From assembly GCA_026416715.1 (NCBI GenBank), contig JAOAEQ010000015.1, positions 16,390-80,389 on the forward strand: DNA of 64,000 bases, written 5' to 3'. Source of the stretch: a bacterium (GTDB taxonomy: Bacteria; UBP4; UBA4092; JAOAEQ01). This document shows, piece after piece, positions 63,862-64,000 of the stretch (the stretch's first letter is position 1; each line of letters begins with the position of its first letter). The notes beneath the pieces were generated by a model that saw only the letters and a list, made by a program, of their open reading frames with translations, searched no databases and was not told the origin of the DNA. The position numbers were made by a program, and so were the translations under genes.

Positions 63862-64000
63862 AAGATAGGCGACCGAATTCAGTCTAGTTTGGAATATTGG
63901 GGCATAAATGTGATTGATTGACGGTGGTGAGCCCCGAACGGGGCGGCTGCATCTAGCCCAGCAACAAAGGAAGTTATTGCAAATGTTCAACCGTCCCTGA
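63862..64000. repeat. REP-like array at right edge, including 89-base repeat right copy
   Basis: AGGCGACCGAATTCAGTCTAG resembles the GGGGCGACTGAATTTAGCC part of the 62 kb units. 63912-64000 then matches 62351-62439 at 85 of 89 bases. The array runs out of the window. Confidence 0.8.

Overview
The window looks like chromosomal DNA of a diderm (Gram-negative-type) bacterium of moderate to low GC, probably from a little-cultured phylum. The diderm inference rests on LptE, a Wzm/Wzt polysaccharide exporter, lipoproteins with lipoboxes and Sec leaders. No rRNA or taxon-defining marker is present, so I do not name a phylum. Strong Shine-Dalgarno sites occur (pstS, ribH, 29656, 53113, 56277), but many genes lack one, and argJ may be leaderless.

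Layout. 1-2.3 kb: exported M1-type peptidase (cut by the edge) and an acetylxylan-esterase-like hydrolase. 2.6-3.0 kb: orphan phage-like small gene with its own terminator. 3.5-5.0 kb: GAF sensor with a degenerate HD-GYP domain. 5.0-8.7 kb: pstSCAB phosphate uptake. 9.0-9.5 kb: Rrf2/IscR-like regulator. 9.8-20.0 kb (minus strand): an FMN riboswitch followed by ribD-ribE-ribBA-ribH, then nusB, holA, a giant propeller-TPR-kinase and lptE. ribF lies separately at 30.8 kb. 20.2-24.0 kb: two glycosyltransferases and a polyprenyl-phosphate sugar transferase that would start a surface glycan. 24.0-25.9 kb: accB-accC. 26.4-30.3 kb: an IspH-UbiA fusion, surE, pcm, a DedA-like membrane protein and tRNA-Pro. 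30.5-34.6 kb: acylphosphatase, ribF, a glycosyltransferase and a NapH/NapG-like polyferredoxin.

34.9-44.3 kb is the second half of the polysaccharide machinery. It holds Wzm and Wzt with a C-terminal glycan-binding domain, a coiled-coil methyltransferase that could cap the chain (WbdD-like), a glycosyltransferase, a three-domain glycosyltransferase-methyltransferase-beta protein and a GT-C membrane enzyme. 44.3-52.5 kb: L,D-transpeptidase, RluB-type pseudouridine synthase, tRNA-Val, an HDAC-like deacetylase, a 1190-residue secreted amidase and argJ. 52.7-53.8 kb: a compact two-gene module, a small basic protein plus a nucleotidyltransferase-fold protein, behind a promoter surrounded by four operator-like repeats. 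This is the best candidate here for an undescribed toxin-antitoxin or defence-like unit. 53.8-57.4 kb: two DUF4185-like secreted proteins and a secreted protein with a perfect consensus promoter. 57.5-63.5 kb: DUF2284, miaB, a diguanylate cyclase, a HAD phosphatase, a Nudix hydrolase and a SIMPL protein.

Non-coding DNA is rich in dispersed palindromic repeats. These include a 160-base element present twice (3.2 and 9.6 kb), REP-like hairpin arrays around 62.2-62.6 kb and at the right edge, purine-rich GAACGAAAG inverted repeats between polysaccharide genes, and several long single hairpins. Some of these sequences seem to have been absorbed into coding regions (ribD, the NapH/NapG-like gene, miaB).
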